This document shows positions 6,752 through 8,680 of a stretch of DNA of 8,680 nucleotides, one piece after another. The first letter of the stretch is position 1, and every line of letters starts with the position of its first letter. Position numbers and translations under genes: made by a program. The DNA comes from SMXL01 sp036985715 (lineage in GTDB: Bacteria; Bacteroidota; Rhodothermia; Rhodothermales; UBA10348), in contig BTQE01000125.1 in NCBI GenBank assembly GCA_036985715.1, positions 1 to 8,680 of the forward strand. Direction: 5' to 3'. Under the pieces are notes generated by a model. The model was not told the origin of the DNA. It saw only the letters and a program-made list of their open reading frames with translations, and searched no databases.

Positions 6752-8680
6752 TTGGTCGAGATCATCAGACGCCGCCCCCTTTTTCTCATATCAGTGCTCC
6801 TGGTAGTATTCGGGTATCCAACCCAGGCACAAACTACAGATGTCGAGATTTATCAGGTGGCAGAAGTACTCCTAATCTCGGACGTCGCTTACGCAAATCC
6901 TATTGCTGATGTGGATGTGCGGGTAGCCCTCAGCGGTCCAAACGGCGAGTCACGGGAGATCGCAGCTTTTTGGGATGGGGATCGAGATTATCGGTTTCGG
7001 TTCGCACCCTCGAGTGTCGGAAAATGGACCTATTGTACATCAGCGAGTGATGTCAGCAATCGGGGTCTGGACAGAGCGTGTGGTGACATAAATGCATCCG
7101 ATTATCTGGGTGAGAACATTTTCGAACGTAAAGGGTGGCCGCGGGTCTCAGAAAATAATCGCTACTTTACTTATGCAGATGGCGACCCCGTGTTTTTGCT
7201 CTTCGAAGCGGCTATGGAGATCACGTGGAAGTCGACCCTTGAAGAGGTGGAGCGATACGTGGAAGATCGGCGAGAGAAGGGGTTCAATGCAATCTGGATT
7301 GTACCCATGTCACATCAATATTTCTACCCAAATGGAGTGACCAATAGGGCCGGCCAACCGTATTTCCTTGAAAATGATGTTACGCGTTTAAATCCAAGAT
7401 ATTTTGATTATTTGGATCAGATCGTGGAGAAGATGAACTCAGCGGGAATAATCGTTCTTCTTAATCCAATCTGGGGTCGCATGGCGAGCGTATACGAGAA
7501 TTCAGTACACCAGCAATCAATCTCGCTGGACACGGCTCTTCTGCATGCCCGATATATCGGTGCCCGCTATGCCGCCCACAACGTGATGTGGCTGATCGCT
7601 GGTGACGCTCGGTACGATAGTGAGGAGGAAAAATTCTACTGGAATACGTTTGCTGATGAACTCGATCGTGCTTCTGGAGGCAATCATCTCATGTCAGCGC
7701 ATGCCACGGGCTTCCGAGGATCTCACTACTACTTCTCTGATTCGGGTTGGCTTGATTTTCATACGTACACCCCGTCTCACTTCGTAGAAGCTGATTACAA
7801 TTGGCGGGGCGCGATCGAAGCCAGTCTGACTGTGCCACTAAAGCCGGTTGTCAACATCGAGTATAATTTTGAGGATCTGTATGACAAATTCTGGTTATTT
7901 TTTTCTGATACTACAGGCGCTGTTCGCATAACCAGTGCGGACGTGAGGATGGGGGCCTACCAAGGTATCCTTTCTGGAGCATTTGCGGGGACATCGTATG
8001 GAGCCAACGGAATCTGGCAGTGGGCGACCCCTTCAACGATGAATGGTTTTGGCGTCAGATATACGGCGACGGAAGCTCTAAATTTGGAAGGCTCATCACA
8101 CATGGGAGTGCTAAAAAATGTGATGGAAGATCTCGATTGGTACTCGTTTACCTGGTTTGACGGTCTGATTACCTCGTCCTCTTCGGCGCGGAAGATTGTC
8201 GCTGCATCCAATGGTGAAACAATCGTAGCCTATCTGCCGAGAAATTCGTCAATCGTCACGCTATCGACGATTGGCCTTAGCTCGAGTCTTTCTGTTGAAT
8301 GGATCGACCCGACATCGGGGATAAAAAAACCGGAAGTCGTCTATCAGTCATCAGCCCCTAATTCTATCACAGTCATTCCGCCGGATTCGAACGACTGGTT
8401 GTTAGTGGTTCAAAATTTGAACAAGTGGTTGTCGATAAATGACCCCTCTCGTGCAATACGTCCTCTCGAAGTCATTGTAAAGCCAAACCCGTTTCGCTCG
8501 TCAACCCATTTCCTGATTCAGGCTGGTGAACCCGGCTCGGCGATGCTGAGCATTTACGATCTGCTCGGTCGACGCGTTGATTTTCAGACCAAGCGGAGTG
8601 ATGGAGGATTCCTGGACTATGTCTTCAGCGGTAAAGCAAGTGGACTCTACCTGTATCGTATTCAATTTCGAGGTGAATCA
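6752..8680 (+). CDS. Secreted DUF5060/DUF4038 (GH140 apiosidase-like) glycoside hydrolase with T9SS sorting domain, cut by right edge
   Basis: A single open frame of 643 residues runs without a stop to the right edge. The upstream in-frame stop at 6743-6745 leaves TTG at 6752 as the only reasonable start, directly after an A8 tract (6744-6751). The N-terminus is a signal peptide: RRR at 6-8, a hydrophobic core, and a likely cut after TQA at residue 26. Next come a DUF5060-like beta-sandwich (about 30-108, with FWDGDRDYRFRFAP at 73-86) and a DUF4038/GH140 apiosidase-like TIM barrel (about 129-410). The barrel shows FEAAMEITW (151-159), NVMWLIAGDARYD (277-289, Asp285 the probable acid/base), KPVVNIEYNFED (364-375, Glu370 the probable nucleophile), and GAFAGTSYGANGIWQW near 409-424. 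A small beta domain resembling the family's C-terminal collagen-binding-type module follows (about 464-552). The end (from about 573, with VKPNPF at 576-581 and LSIYDLLGRRV) is a T9SS type A sorting domain, probably lacking only its last 10-20 residues. Substrate is unknown; apiosidase activity is not assured. Confidence 0.9.
   Translation, partial: MVEIIRRRPLFLISVLLVVFGYPTQAQTTDVEIYQVAEVLLISDVAYANPIADVDVRVALSGPNGESREIAAFWDGDRDYRFRFAPSSVGKWTYCTSASDVSNRGLDRACGDINASDYLGENIFERKGWPRVSENNRYFTYADGDPVFLLFEAAMEITWKSTLEEVERYVEDRREKGFNAIWIVPMSHQYFYPNGVTNRAGQPYFLENDVTRLNPRYFDYLDQIVEKMNSAGIIVLLNPIWGRMASVYENSVHQQSISLDTALLHARYIGARYAAHNVMWLIAGDARYDSEEEKFYWNTFADELDRASGGNHLMSAHATGFRGSHYYFSDSGWLDFHTYTPSHFVEADYNWRGAIEASLTVPLKPVVNIEYNFEDLYDKFWLFFSDTTGAVRITSADVRMGAYQGILSGAFAGTSYGANGIWQWATPSTMNGFGVRYTATEALNLEGSSHMGVLKNVMEDLDWYSFTWFDGLITSSSSARKIVAASNGETIVAYLPRNSSIVTLSTIGLSSSLSVEWIDPTSGIKKPEVVYQSSAPNSITVIPPDSNDWLLVVQNLNKWLSINDPSRAIRPLEVIVKPNPFRSSTHFLIQAGEPGSAMLSIYDLLGRRVDFQTKRSDGGFLDYVFSGKASGLYLYRIQFRGES

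Overview
The window reads as part of a surface-polysaccharide gene cluster from a Gram-negative bacterium of the Bacteroidota/Rhodothermota/Balneolota (FCB) group. The strongest clue is the last gene: a secreted glycosidase ending in a type IX secretion (T9SS) type A C-terminal sorting domain, a signal essentially confined to that group. The absence of clear Shine-Dalgarno sequences before almost every start fits the same group. Assignment below that level, with a mild lean to Rhodothermota-like marine bacteria, is inference only.

Layout. (1) Positions 1-624, minus strand: the N-terminal part of an exported M20/AbgB-like amidohydrolase, running off the left edge. (2) Positions 625-750: a short divergent intergenic gap. 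(3) Positions 751-1509, plus strand: an FkbM-family SAM-dependent methyltransferase. (4) Positions 1513-2106, minus strand: a membrane methyltransferase of the isoprenylcysteine carboxyl methyltransferase (ICMT-like) family, meeting the FkbM gene tail to tail with 3 bases between stops. (5) Positions 2107-2278: a divergent intergenic region carrying an exact 12-bp direct repeat. (6) Positions 2279 to the right edge, plus strand: a tight five-gene run of two GT4 glycosyltransferases overlapping by 8 bp, a Wzx-like flippase, a GT2 glycosyltransferase, and a secreted DUF5060/DUF4038 (GH140 apiosidase-like) glycoside hydrolase cut by the edge. Gaps within this run are -8, 13, 27 and 13 bp, so it is probably one transcription unit starting in the 2107-2278 region.

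How the genes may work together. The three glycosyltransferases would build a lipid-linked oligosaccharide on the cytoplasmic face, and the flippase would move it to the periplasm. FkbM-type enzymes commonly O-methylate sugars and could decorate the product. The terminal glycosidase would be exported to the cell surface by Sec and then T9SS, where it could trim, release or recycle the same polymer or attack a foreign one. No Wzy polymerase, initiating sugar-phosphate transferase or nucleotide-sugar synthesis gene is visible, so the cluster must continue outside the window or depend on genes elsewhere.

I see no rRNA, tRNA, CRISPR array, insertion sequence or convincing rho-independent terminator. 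The most unusual points are the T9SS-exported glycosidase apparently co-transcribed with the assembly genes, a GT4 enzyme in which both glutamates of the EX7E motif are replaced, and the 12-bp repeat upstream of the operon.
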